This document shows positions 47,241 through 56,301 of a stretch of 64,000 nt of DNA, in pieces. Origin of the DNA: Verrucomicrobiia bacterium (GTDB lineage: Bacteria > Verrucomicrobiota > Verrucomicrobiia > Opitutales > Opitutaceae); assembly GCA_011525695.1 (NCBI GenBank), contig WYBX01000022.1:1-64000 (forward strand), in the 5' to 3' direction. Below the pieces are notes generated by a model. The model worked only from the letters and a program-made list of their open reading frames with translations, was not told where the DNA came from and ran no database searches. Made by a program: the position numbers and the translations under genes. The first letter of the stretch is position 1. Each line of letters opens with the position of its first letter.

Positions 47241-48451
47241 GGGACAGGAGCGACGGAGCGGATCGCGGCGAGTAGTCCGCGCGTGGCATCTTCGTAGGTA
47301 TAATGGCCGATGCGGGCGAGCACCCGGGCACGGAACCCGTCGCGATCCTGCTGCACCGCCGCGAGGGCTCGGGCGAGCGCCTTGGGGAGGGCGTGCGGCT
47401 GATTGGCGCGGAAGACCCAACCCGTTTCGCTGTCCGTCACCAGGTCCTGCTGGCAACCCACGCGATCGCTGACGAGGGCGGGCACGCCCAGATGCATGGC
47501 CTCGTTCACGATCAGGCCCCAGGTTTCATAATTTCCGGACGAGGGCAGGACGAGAATGTCGGCGAGCAGCAGCCGGGCAGGGATTTCCGACTGGTTGGCG
47601 AACGGGAGCACGTGGACGGTGCCGGGGCGCGCGGCGGATGCACGATCGACGAGCCGGGGTTTTTCAGGCCCGTCGCCGATGAAGATCAGGACGGTGTCCG
47701 GAGGGTCGAGGTTCAGGAAAGCCTCGAGCAGGGGCACCGGCTGCTTGTCGGGCACAAACTTGCCGGCAAAGAGCACCACGCGCCGGGCGCTGGTCAGGTG
47801 CAAACTGGCGCGCAGGCGGCTGGCCTGGTCTGCGAGGGCGGGGTCCTGCGGGTTGAAGCGCGAGGCGTCGACCGCATGAGGGACGAAGAAGAGCCGGTGC
47901 TTGGGAACGCCCAGCGTCCGGAAGTAGTCGCGATTGGCCGCACCGACGAACAGGCAGCCCGCGAACTGGGCAAAGAGCATTCGCAAGGCGAGCCGGCGCA
48001 ACCGCGGCGGCGGACCGCGGCCGAGGAAGTGGGAATCACCCCGGAAGAGCACAGGCACGGAATGCAGGCGGGCCCAGAGGATGGCGCGCAGGTGGCTGCG
48101 CCAGTTGTAGCCGAACACCAGCAGGAGATCCGGCTGCCACGCCGCGAGCCGCGAGGGCAGCGAGGGATTGTGGAGCCCATTGAAATGATGCGTGCCGGGA
48201 TCGGGCGCGATGTTCGGGACAAATTCGTGCTCGTATCCGGAAAGCAGGTCGACATCCCACTTGAAGGTCGTCCCGAACCGGGGATCGCGCCGGGCCGTGA
48301 CGCCGAATTCCCAGAGGTAGAAGACGCGCAGGCAACGTGTTCCCTCGGCGGCGATCTGCCGGAACCAGGGGCTGTAATACTGCGTCGGATGCGAGAGCAC
48401 GACCGCCAGCCGGCGGCGGAACGGGATTTCGGCGGGGGAGGGCGAGGTCAC
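47237..48451 (-). CDS. Glycosyltransferase, GT4-like
   Basis: The 404-residue GT-B enzyme starts after RRLAVVLSHPTQYYSPWFRQ, an N-terminus seen in a subset of GT4 proteins of environmental EPS clusters. The donor half shows LFAGKFVPDKQP, FIGDGPEKP and the motif SSGNYETWGLIVNEAMHLGVP, with the E(x7)E pair at E..WGLIVNE. The start is a GTG at 48451 overlapping the polymerase-like gene stop. The acceptor is unknown. Confidence 0.88.
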   Translation of the reverse strand: MTSPSPAEIPFRRRLAVVLSHPTQYYSPWFRQIAAEGTRCLRVFYLWEFGVTARRDPRFGTTFKWDVDLLSGYEHEFVPNIAPDPGTHHFNGLHNPSLPSRLAAWQPDLLLVFGYNWRSHLRAILWARLHSVPVLFRGDSHFLGRGPPPRLRRLALRMLFAQFAGCLFVGAANRDYFRTLGVPKHRLFFVPHAVDASRFNPQDPALADQASRLRASLHLTSARRVVLFAGKFVPDKQPVPLLEAFLNLDPPDTVLIFIGDGPEKPRLVDRASAARPGTVHVLPFANQSEIPARLLLADILVLPSSGNYETWGLIVNEAMHLGVPALVSDRVGCQQDLVTDSETGWVFRANQPHALPKALARALAAVQQDRDGFRARVLARIGHYTYEDATRGLLAAIRSVAPVP

Positions 48452-49905
48452 CGGCCGAGGAGGTTGCGAACAACGAACGGCACGCCCAGCACGGCCACGC
48501 AGGCCTGGTAAAGGGAGCTCAGCCAGGCGGCGAGCGTGAGCTCCGACTGGAATGACCAGGCCATGAGCACGATCAGGAAAAGCCCGGGGTAGGAAAGCAG
48601 TGGGCTCCGCGCGGCCCAGCCGCTGATCTTCTTGAAGCAGAAGGCAAACACGGCCCCGACGAGGGCCAGCCCGAACATGCCGTAGTTGGCATAGGCCTCG
48701 GACAGGAGCCCGAACGCGATGGTGGTCTTGGCGGTGGCTGCCTCGTCCTGCAGGCCGTAATAGATCGAGAGCGTGTTCGTCGCGATGTGGCTGAAGGGCT
48801 TTTCCGGCCAGAGGAACCGCGGCACGAACTGCCCCGGCACATATCGGTAAGTCGCCCCTTCGAGGAACGGCTGCCGCTCGGGCGTGTACGTCACGACGAG
48901 GCAGAGAATGTGCATCAGGGAGGTGCGCTCCAGGAGCCGGCTGGTCTGCTCCACCTGTTCCGGAGTCTCCGACTCGAAGCTGTGCCCAAGCCATTCGGAA
49001 AAGAAGGCGGGCAACTGGGTGAGGGTCGGTTTCGATGCACCCCCCTCCCAGTAGATTGCCCGCATGGCCGTCTTGCCGGTGTGAAGCGCTCCCACCACCG
49101 GCAGGCTGAGCGCCATTGCCAGGAGTGGGAGCCGGTGACTTCCAGTGACATAGCCGAGGAATGCCAGGACCATCATCGACATGCCGGAGATCAGATAAAG
49201 ACTGGTCCAGCTCAGCAGGATTTGGACGATCAAGAGGGCAAGGAATGCATTCTTTTGTCCCCGCCGCAGCAGACCCTGTCCCCACAGCCGGCTCAGGATG
49301 AACGTGGCCATGATGCCCACGCCGAAACACACGGCGCGCAGCACCCCTTCGATTTCGCGGGGTATCCAGTCGGTGAATTCCGTAACCGCGGTGTAGGCCG
49401 CCGAGACGAGCATCCCATATTCGAGATAGGTGGCGACGTTCCGGGCAATGACCTCGCTGGTCCAGAGCCGGGTCGTCCGTGCGCGCGCCGGAGTGGCGGC
49501 GTAGACGATATTGGCAACCACCTGGAAAAGGAGCACTCCCATGGCAGCGACAGTCACATCGTCGGCACTGAAATGGACAAGATGCCGGTGACCGCTGAGC
49601 AATGGAATCGCGTAGGTGTTCACGCCGGTGAGCATGAACACCTCGAAGACGGGAAAACGGTAATCGCCGCGTTTCGCCCAGAGCAATGCGGGCGCCGAGG
49701 CCCCGACGAAGATCAGCAATCCCAGGTAAAGGTGGAGCGGTTCGCCGCTGGTGGATGTCAGGCTATAGTAGGCGAGAACCGCCACCAGACCGGCCACGCC
49801 GAGGCTGAACAGCCGCCGGGGTGCGAGTCGGCGCGAGACCGGGATCGGGCGGCGCTCGGGCGCAGGCGGGGCCGTTTCCGGCACGGATGGAATCGGTTCG
49901 CTCAT
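48448..49905 (-). CDS. Wzy-like polysaccharide polymerase
   Basis: The 485-residue protein has about eleven to twelve membrane segments and a long hydrophilic loop near residues 280-390 (ending FLEGATYRYVPGQFVPRFLWPEKP). The PGQFVPRFLWP..P stretch resembles oligosaccharide repeat-unit polymerases, in which a loop Arg contacts the lipid-linked glycan. Wzy proteins join repeat units in the periplasm. Sequence conservation in this group is poor, so the call rests on topology, loop motif and cluster context. The ATG at 49905 overlaps the upstream stop by four bases. Confidence 0.75.
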   Translation of the reverse strand: MSEPIPSVPETAPPAPERRPIPVSRRLAPRRLFSLGVAGLVAVLAYYSLTSTSGEPLHLYLGLLIFVGASAPALLWAKRGDYRFPVFEVFMLTGVNTYAIPLLSGHRHLVHFSADDVTVAAMGVLLFQVVANIVYAATPARARTTRLWTSEVIARNVATYLEYGMLVSAAYTAVTEFTDWIPREIEGVLRAVCFGVGIMATFILSRLWGQGLLRRGQKNAFLALLIVQILLSWTSLYLISGMSMMVLAFLGYVTGSHRLPLLAMALSLPVVGALHTGKTAMRAIYWEGGASKPTLTQLPAFFSEWLGHSFESETPEQVEQTSRLLERTSLMHILCLVVTYTPERQPFLEGATYRYVPGQFVPRFLWPEKPFSHIATNTLSIYYGLQDEAATAKTTIAFGLLSEAYANYGMFGLALVGAVFAFCFKKISGWAARSPLLSYPGLFLIVLMAWSFQSELTLAAWLSSLYQACVAVLGVPFVVRNLLGR

Positions 49906-51200
49906 CCGACGAGACTCTGTTCGAGAATTCCGGCGAGCCGGCGGGTCAGGACCTCGGCGGTGAAGGAGCCAAGGCGGGCTTCATTGAAGGGGGGCACGGT
50001 CGAGGACGCCGGATGGTTGAACCATCGGTCAAGGATCTCCGCGGCGGCAGGAGTGATCCCGGAGGTTCCGGCGCAGCCGACGAAGATGCCGCTTCCAACC
50101 TGCTCCGACAGTTCGCGGACCGGGCTCTGCGGGTGGAAGACCAACAGCAATGGACGACGGGCCAGCAGATAAGGGAAGAGTTTGGAGGCGTTGTAGCTGG
50201 AATCATCGGAGCCGATGGCGAGGAGTGCGTCGGCGTTCCGCAGATAATACAACGCTTCAAAATAAGGCACGCGGCCGGTGTGTTCAGTGACGAAATCTGC
50301 GACGCCCTCCTCCCGGGCAAGGGGGGAGACCCATTCCCGGCTCCGCGGCGGCGGGGCGTAGTCCGTGCCGACGAAATGGAATCGCCACCGTTCGGCGACG
50401 CCTGGGCTGGATTCCTGGTGCCGCCGGAAGGCACGGAAGAAGGCGCGGAGCGCGGGTTGCATCCCGGCGACGCAGCGGCCGACATAGACGGCGTGGCGGA
50501 AACCGTCGGTGAAATCGAACAGCGGGCGCGGCGGCGGTTCCCGCAGGGCCAGGCTGAAGTCGGCCGGCTCGACGCCGAACGGCAGCACGTGGAGCCGGGA
50601 GCGATCCAGGGTGGGATAGCGCGTACAGAGGTCCGCGATATAGGCAGGTGAGACACTGAGGATGGCGGCGGCGTGTCCGACCGCACGGGGCTCGCGGCGG
50701 CGTGCACTCCACTGGCTCAGGCCAAACTTGAGCCGTCCACCGGGGGGAGGAACACCGCTCCGATGGTAATAATCATTTACCCAGGGATCCTGGTAATCGA
50801 GGATATAGGGAACGGCGAAGCGATCGCGCCAGCGCGGACCGAGCGAGAAGGCGCTGAACTGGGTGGTGCTGAAAAGGACCGCATCGAATCGCTCGGTCGC
50901 CAGCAGGTGTTCGGCGGCCCGACGCACGGCGGCGCCGCAGCGGAGCCAGAGATTGTCGAATCCGAGCGGCTTTGTGAGCCCGGGCGGTATCCCGCGTACC
51001 CGGACGATCCGGATCCCGGGTGGATAGGCGGACTCCAGCAGGAAATCGAGCGTGGCGCCGGCGACGAATTCCGGAGCAATGGCAACGATGGTGGGTTCCC
51101 AGCCGCACTTTGCCAGATAGGGCAGCGCCTGCCGCACGCGTTGCATGTCCGGCGCATTGACCGGTGGAAAGTGGGGCGAAATGATGAGGAGCTTTTTCAC
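49902..51200 (-). CDS. Glycosyltransferase-like protein, GT4-like
   Basis: The 432-residue protein begins MKKLLIISPHFPPVNAPDMQ, as in GT4 enzymes, with a DYQDPW motif around residue 140, which is common in a group of glycosyltransferases with a GT-B fold. The C-terminal half has VEPADF and a region SDDSSYNASKLFPYLLARRP in place of the usual E(x7)E motif, so the donor-binding residues differ from typical GT4. It is coupled to both neighbours by ATGA overlaps. The specificity is unknown. Confidence 0.82.
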   Translation of the reverse strand: MKKLLIISPHFPPVNAPDMQRVRQALPYLAKCGWEPTIVAIAPEFVAGATLDFLLESAYPPGIRIVRVRGIPPGLTKPLGFDNLWLRCGAAVRRAAEHLLATERFDAVLFSTTQFSAFSLGPRWRDRFAVPYILDYQDPWVNDYYHRSGVPPPGGRLKFGLSQWSARRREPRAVGHAAAILSVSPAYIADLCTRYPTLDRSRLHVLPFGVEPADFSLALREPPPRPLFDFTDGFRHAVYVGRCVAGMQPALRAFFRAFRRHQESSPGVAERWRFHFVGTDYAPPPRSREWVSPLAREEGVADFVTEHTGRVPYFEALYYLRNADALLAIGSDDSSYNASKLFPYLLARRPLLLVFHPQSPVRELSEQVGSGIFVGCAGTSGITPAAAEILDRWFNHPASSTVPPFNEARLGSFTAEVLTRRLAGILEQSLVG

Positions 51201-52441
51201 GAGCGATCAACCCCGGCGGTGGGAGTCCGGGCGGGTGTTGCGAGGGCTCGGGCGACGGAGGCCAGCAGGCGGGGTGCTTCACGTTCCCAACAAAAAACTC
51301 GCTCGGCCGCGGCTCGCGCCGCCGCCTTCATCGCGGCGATCCGGGCAGGCCGTTCCAAAAGGGCGTCGAGTTCGGCGGCGGCGGCCACCGGATCGCGGAA
51401 ATCATTCATGATCCCGGCGGCAGGCGCCTCGGCAAGCACCTCACGCTGGCCCGTCGTGGGCGTGGCGATGAGCCCCAGCCCAGCCTCCATATATTGGAAC
51501 ACCTTGTTGGTGATCGTCAGATCGCGGCTCGGAGGATCCGTCAGTTCAACGGCGAGACCCAGGTCATGCTGGCGCAGGACTGCCGGCAGGGCGCGGGAAG
51601 GCACGGCGGGTTCGAACCGGAGGTAATCCCGCAATGCGAGGGGAACCCCTTGTCTCAGCGTTTCGTGGTAGCGGGGATCCCCGTCGCCAATGAGTACCAA
51701 CGTGCTCGAACGGCGCGTGCGGCTCCATGCCGCCAGGAACCGCTCGAGCCCACGGCCGGGCCCGATCGTCTGGGAGAACCAGGCCAGCGAAATGCGTTCA
51801 CGTGGCCGACGAATTTCCGGCGGAGTGGAAAGCGGGAAGGTGTTCCGCAGGACAACCGGTTCTTCGCCGCCGTAGCTCCGGTGCAAGGCCGATGCGAGCG
51901 CGAGTGAGGTCGTACTGGCGTAGGCTGAACGCCGGAGATGGTGCTGCTCGAGCCTTTGCAGCAGCTGGATGGGCCGGTGCCGGCGGGCCTCGGGCAGCAA
52001 ATCGCGGGAATGCCAGTCCTCGAGATCCGCCGCGACCAGTGTGCCCCGGCGCTGGAGGTGGCGGCCGATCGCCAGTCCGATCTCGGTGTGGACGATGGCC
52101 AGATGCGGCTGCAGCCCCCGGAGCGCGCGGCGATAGGCGAAATACGGTCCCAACGCCTGGGGGTGGTCAAACCCGGCGCGGACCGCCCGCCGGGCCAGCC
52201 AGGTCGCGAGCCGGTTCGAATGCCAGGCGGCACCCCGGGCCGCGGGCCCACCGGTCGTAATCTTCCGGATACCGGTCTCCGCCATGAACCCCCGATCCTC
52301 CTCCTCGAAGCGCTCCGCCCCGCCGGCGGCGAGCACCGTGACGGCATGGCCGGCCGCCGCCAGGGTCCGGGCTTCCTTCGCCGGCCGGGGATTCCGGCAA
52401 AGCGGGCCGGCGGTGATGATGAGGATGTCAGCAGTCGTCAT
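51197..52441 (-). CDS. Glycosyltransferase, GT4-like
   Basis: The 414-residue GT-B protein starts MTTADILIITAGPLCRNPRP, with a GPLCRNPRPAKEA loop seen in a small family of putative glycosyltransferases. The C-terminal part contains FSQTIGPGRGLERFLAAW, LIGDGDPRY and TNKVFQYMEAGLGLIATP, in which K.FQYM.AG replaces E(x7)E. The ATG at 52441 was chosen because sequence before it is a composition artefact. A 58-bp gap separates it from the upstream gene. Confidence 0.82.
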   Translation of the reverse strand: MTTADILIITAGPLCRNPRPAKEARTLAAAGHAVTVLAAGGAERFEEEDRGFMAETGIRKITTGGPAARGAAWHSNRLATWLARRAVRAGFDHPQALGPYFAYRRALRGLQPHLAIVHTEIGLAIGRHLQRRGTLVAADLEDWHSRDLLPEARRHRPIQLLQRLEQHHLRRSAYASTTSLALASALHRSYGGEEPVVLRNTFPLSTPPEIRRPRERISLAWFSQTIGPGRGLERFLAAWSRTRRSSTLVLIGDGDPRYHETLRQGVPLALRDYLRFEPAVPSRALPAVLRQHDLGLAVELTDPPSRDLTITNKVFQYMEAGLGLIATPTTGQREVLAEAPAAGIMNDFRDPVAAAAELDALLERPARIAAMKAAARAAAERVFCWEREAPRLLASVARALATPARTPTAGVDRS

Positions 52442-52499
52442 CGACCGTATCCGCGCAGAGGCAGCGCACCGCGATCCCCGACAGCTTGCCCGCTCAATT

Positions 52500-53429
52500 T
52501 CAACAGAAGAGCCGCTTGGCCAGCCGCCAGCCGAGCAGGCGCGAGCCGAGTTGAAAGCGGCCTCCGGCTGGAAAAGGCCGGCGACTGCCCCCCAGCGCCT
52601 TGGAGCGCTCCATTGCCTGGCGCGAGAGATCCCGTGCGTGGGGATAGAGTTCGAAGGCCAGCCATTTCCAGGCATGGGCTGCGGCGGCCCGGGTCCGCTC
52701 GGAGGCATCGGCTTCCAGGAGATAGCCGATCATGCGTTCGTCGGATCGGTAAAGCGATTCCAACGCGGCGCGATCCTGCCGCCGGCTCAGGCTGCCGGAG
52801 AGATTCGAGCGGTAATAACTCCGTGCCCCCGGACAGAATACAATGCCCTTGGATGCGAGCATGACCCGCGCGAAATACTCGCCATCGTCGTTCAACGTCA
52901 GCGTTTCATCCCACGGCCCGGCGCGATCCAGGAGGGAGCGGGGCGCCAGCCAGGCTGCCGGATGCATCATGATCTGCTCCTCGTAATGCAATTGGAGGAA
53001 TTCGACGCCGGTCAGGTCGCGCCAGTTCGAGCAGGGCGTGAATCGCGCCGCGGCCGGATCGGACTCGAACCGGGCCCAGGCGCCGGCGGCGAGAAGCGAG
53101 TCGTCGCGGCCGAGCAGGTGCGCCAGCTGCAGGCCGATCTTGTCGGGCGCCAGGAGATCGTCCGCATCGAGAAACTGGATATAAGAGCCGGTGGCCAGCC
53201 GGAGCCCATGGTTGCGGGCCGCACTGGCGCCGCGCCTGGGCTGGCGGGCCACGCGGACGCCCCGCGGTGCGAAGCCGGCCGCCACGGCATGACTGTTGTC
53301 GGTGGAGCCATCGTCGATGAGAATGACTTCGCAGTGCGACCAGGTCTGCGCCAGGGCGGATTCCAGCGTCACGGCCAGCCAGCGGCCGGCGTTGTGGCAG
53401 GGGATGATGATCGAAACCAGCGGGGTCAT
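52500..53429 (-). CDS. Glycosyltransferase, GT2
   Basis: The 309-residue GT-A enzyme opens with VSIIIPCHNAGRWLAVTLES. It has the DDGSTDNS nucleotide-binding stretch, the FLDADDLLAPD metal-binding motif, and a conserved WDETLTLNDDGEYFARV segment holding the presumed catalytic base. No membrane segment is evident. It lies 28 bp downstream of the GT8-like gene. Confidence 0.92.
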   Translation of the reverse strand: MTPLVSIIIPCHNAGRWLAVTLESALAQTWSHCEVILIDDGSTDNSHAVAAGFAPRGVRVARQPRRGASAARNHGLRLATGSYIQFLDADDLLAPDKIGLQLAHLLGRDDSLLAAGAWARFESDPAAARFTPCSNWRDLTGVEFLQLHYEEQIMMHPAAWLAPRSLLDRAGPWDETLTLNDDGEYFARVMLASKGIVFCPGARSYYRSNLSGSLSRRQDRAALESLYRSDERMIGYLLEADASERTRAAAAHAWKWLAFELYPHARDLSRQAMERSKALGGSRRPFPAGGRFQLGSRLLGWRLAKRLFC

Positions 53430-53457
53430 GTCCGCACGAGATTGCTGGAATGCCGCG

Positions 53458-54384
53458 TCACGCTTCCGGCGGCGGGGACTGCCACTTGGCCTCGTCCTGC
53501 CGCATGTGTTCGGAAAATTGGCCGCCCAGGACCCGGGTGCGGATGCTGGCCCGGCTCCGCAGAACGTTCCGCACGCTCATGGGCAGGAGGCGACGGCCAG
53601 CCCGGCGGGCGAGTGCCACCATGCTCCGCCACCAGAGGCGGCCCAGTTCCGATGCCGGCATGCCCGCTCCGACCACGACGTCCAATTCCGGCGTATAGGC
53701 GCGGGTGCCGGACCAGTCATTGAGCCGTCCGAGCAGGTTCTCGGCAGCCGGGCCCGCCCGCGAATGCAGGATTTTCACCGCACTGCAGGCGAGGTTGGTA
53801 TGATGGGGAATGAAATTGAATTCCGGCCCGAGCACGGCATGGCGCAGGCCGGAAAAATAGAGGGCGCAGCGGAAGCTCTTTTGGTCGCTCACGTTGGAAT
53901 AATGATAGGCGCCGGCGGTGTTTTGCGCGAGGAAGGCCATGTAGGACTTGCGCCATGACCCGAAAAATTCGCTGACGCGATCGCTGCGCCGAAACCCGAG
54001 CACCCCGGTGTTGAATTCCGGAAACGCATCCGGCACATCCGTCAGTCCATAGTCGTGGCCTTCGAACAGCTGCTGGCCGATGACATCGAAGCGATCGAGC
54101 AGGGTGAACAGGTCCTCGAGCGGTGCGGCGACCAACGTGTCGGTGTCCAGGAACAGAAAGCGTTCATAGGGACACTGCACCATCGCGAGTTTATCCTGAA
54201 ATCCGAAGCAAGGCTGATCCAGGAGCACGAGGTCGTCCCAGAATACTTCGCCTTCGGCCTGATCGGTGACGAGGCAGATTCGATCGGTGGGATGATGCGA
54301 ACGCAGTCGGCGGGCTGCCTCCCGCGCCTCGGATCGGTACCGGGAACCGGTTGCGACGTAGACAAACCCACGGGTGGAGGTCAT
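53458..54384 (-). CDS. Nucleotide-diphospho-sugar transferase-like protein (GT8-like)
   Basis: The 308-residue protein has GFVYVATGSRYRSEAREAAR at its N-terminus and a clear DxD motif in RFLFLDTDTLVAAPLEDLF, which binds metal and nucleotide sugar. EFNTGVLGFRRS then follows, a layout typical of GT8-type glycosyltransferases and related families. A basic C-terminal tail could associate with the membrane. The ATG overlaps the methyltransferase stop (54381-54384). Donor and acceptor are unknown. Confidence 0.8.
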   Translation of the reverse strand: MTSTRGFVYVATGSRYRSEAREAARRLRSHHPTDRICLVTDQAEGEVFWDDLVLLDQPCFGFQDKLAMVQCPYERFLFLDTDTLVAAPLEDLFTLLDRFDVIGQQLFEGHDYGLTDVPDAFPEFNTGVLGFRRSDRVSEFFGSWRKSYMAFLAQNTAGAYHYSNVSDQKSFRCALYFSGLRHAVLGPEFNFIPHHTNLACSAVKILHSRAGPAAENLLGRLNDWSGTRAYTPELDVVVGAGMPASELGRLWWRSMVALARRAGRRLLPMSVRNVLRSRASIRTRVLGGQFSEHMRQDEAKWQSPPPEA

Positions 54385-55139
54385 GGGCGGCCCTTGCGCG
54401 GAAACAGGAACGCCAGGCCGTTGCTCCGTTCCGTGGTCATCGTATGGATATCAAACCGCTCGCGCCGTTCCCAGACCGCCTGCCGGACGCCGGGCGCGGA
54501 GAGGGCGTCATGGAGTGCGAGGCAGCCGCGTGGCGACAACCGCTGGGAATACAGCTCAATCTCCGCGCACGTCAGCCGGTACTCGTGCGTGGTGTCGATG
54601 AAGATCAAGTCGGCCACGGGCGGCAGTCTGGCCAGCAACTCGGGATCGGTGGAGAGGCCGCGATGCGGCATGGTGCCCTGGGTGAGCCCACATTGTTCGA
54701 GGTTGCGGGTCGCGCGCGCGAGGCAGCCGGAATCGGAGTCGACGTAATGGAGCTGGCAATCGCCTCCGCGCTGCTGCAGCGCCATCGCAAGATGGGCGGT
54801 GGTCCAGCCGACGAAGCAGCCCACCTCAATCACGGTTTGTGCGTTCATTGCCACCACCATCCGGCCGAGGCAGCGGGCGACCGATGGTTCCGACGACCAT
54901 TCCCGGGTCGCTGCGGGTTGATCGGAGTCGAAGCGCTCCTGGCTCAGCGATTCGAAGCCGGGCCCGCCGGGCTCGCCACCAGAGGCGCGGGCAACGAGGT
55001 CGAAGGGGTCGAGGTTGCCGGCGGCATCCGCCAGGCGAATCCCGTAGGCGGTCGCGAACTTCACGACGTCCGGATAGATGAATCGCCGGGTCAAGGCGGT
55101 GCGCACAAGGAACCAGCGATCGCGGAGGTTATTCTTCAT
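54381..55139 (-). CDS. Class I SAM-dependent methyltransferase
   Basis: The 252-residue Rossmann-fold protein has motif I VIEVGCFVGWTTAHLA, the acidic ribose-binding end of strand 2 (LHYVDSDSG), and ADLIFIDTTHEY. The last is a segment shared with O-methyltransferases of the CmcI and catechol-like groups. It may methylate a sugar of the polysaccharide or a small precursor. The N-terminus (LTRRFIYPDVVKFA) may contact the membrane. The ATG at 55139 lies 21 bp after the preceding GT2 gene stop. Confidence 0.85.
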   Translation of the reverse strand: MKNNLRDRWFLVRTALTRRFIYPDVVKFATAYGIRLADAAGNLDPFDLVARASGGEPGGPGFESLSQERFDSDQPAATREWSSEPSVARCLGRMVVAMNAQTVIEVGCFVGWTTAHLAMALQQRGGDCQLHYVDSDSGCLARATRNLEQCGLTQGTMPHRGLSTDPELLARLPPVADLIFIDTTHEYRLTCAEIELYSQRLSPRGCLALHDALSAPGVRQAVWERRERFDIHTMTTERSNGLAFLFPRKGRP

Positions 55140-55160
55140 GATCGGGGCAAAGCGGAATGG

Positions 55161-56081
55161 CTATGTCCTTCCGAGGACCCGTTTGAGAATCTGTTTGATC
55201 CGAGTCCAGATTCGAACGTGAAGAGGCGTGACTTCAGCCCAGGCCCGGAGGTTTTCGGCTGAGGCCTGAGGATCGCCAAGGCGTTTGAACTGGAGGGCCT
55301 GACTGTAGGCAATGCCGCTTAGTCCGGTGAGCATCCGCTGCAATGGATAATCTATGTGGATAGAGGCGAAGTGCCGGTAGAGGCGCTCGAATTCGCGGAT
55401 GTTCTGGGCCGTTCTCTTCGTGCGATCCGTTATGCTTTCGGTGTGTTGGCGATAGGCAGCGAGGATCTCGGGAGACATGATGATGCCACTGTCTCTAATC
55501 ACGCGGCTCCACATTTCCCAGTCCTGCCCATTCGCGATGTCTTCTCGGAACCGTCCAATGCGGTCGTAGACCTCATGGCGAACCACTACCGCCGAGGGCA
55601 TGAGGTGGAGTTGTTCCCAAATCGGAGAGTCGTCCTTCGTGAACCGTTCAAAGGTGGGGTAACGAAATGAGTCCCAGAGGCGCGTCCCGTTTGCATCCAC
55701 GCCGACGGCGCGGCAGGCAAGCATGCCTGCGGAGGGGTGGTTGAGCGATAGGGACGTGATCTTTTCGATGAAGCCTGGGAGGAGGTAACAGTCGCCATGC
55801 AATACAAGCACGAGATCTCCGGTGGCTAGAGCGAGGCATTGATTGAAGTTTCCACCCGCCCCGAGATTTTTCTCGTTGCAGTAATATTCAACGCGTCCGT
55901 TGCCACCATTTGTCTGAACGACTTCCCTGCAGCGCAGGTCTGAGGGATCGTCATTGACGACTGCAAGCTGCAAGCGATCCGGGCCGATATCCTGAGCGAG
56001 TACCGATTGCAGGCATTGTGGTAGGAAGTCACTGCATCGATATGCGGGAATCATCACCGACCATGTAGGCTTGGATGTCAT
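55161..56081 (-). CDS. Glycosyltransferase, GT2, of lower G+C content
   Basis: The 306-residue GT-A enzyme has WSVMIPAYRCSDFLPQCLQS, NDDPSD, and the LVLHGDCYLLPGF metal-binding region, where HGD replaces the more usual DxD. GRFREDIANGQDWEMWSRV follows, the ED-type catalytic segment. Its codons are visibly less G+C-rich (around the mid-fifties per cent in sampled lines) than those of neighbours, and it is bordered upstream by a 220-bp gene-free gap. This suggests recent acquisition. Start MTSKPTWSVM at 56081 chosen; the open frame extends to 56162. Confidence 0.88.
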   Translation of the reverse strand: MTSKPTWSVMIPAYRCSDFLPQCLQSVLAQDIGPDRLQLAVVNDDPSDLRCREVVQTNGGNGRVEYYCNEKNLGAGGNFNQCLALATGDLVLVLHGDCYLLPGFIEKITSLSLNHPSAGMLACRAVGVDANGTRLWDSFRYPTFERFTKDDSPIWEQLHLMPSAVVVRHEVYDRIGRFREDIANGQDWEMWSRVIRDSGIIMSPEILAAYRQHTESITDRTKRTAQNIREFERLYRHFASIHIDYPLQRMLTGLSGIAYSQALQFKRLGDPQASAENLRAWAEVTPLHVRIWTRIKQILKRVLGRT

Positions 56082-56301
56082 TGGGCTTCCAGGGCTGGAA
56101 GGGCGTTGAGCAATGTGGCCCGAGTGCTGCTCAACCAGCTTGCCGGTCCTACGGCTGCTCAACGTGAAGCGAGTCGCGTGAAAGCAGTTGAACTATTTTG
56201 TCCTCGGCAGCCGGGGAGAGTAGCGGGATGTGCGGGCGATCTGATCCAACAATATTGGTTGGATTCTCGAGTTCGAAAAGGATCGCGCGCGTGGCCTGTT
56301 G
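56082..56301 (-). promoter_or_regulatory. 220-bp spacer with inverted and direct repeats upstream of the low-GC gene
   Basis: GCTGCTCAAC occurs twice (56126-56135 and 56154-56163), and GTTGAGCA (56105-56112) pairs with TGCTCAAC (56128-56135). The hairpin would lie in the leader of the gene at 55161-56081. This is the largest gap in the polysaccharide cluster and may hold an internal promoter or be the scar of an insertion; no promoter consensus was confirmed. Confidence 0.35.
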
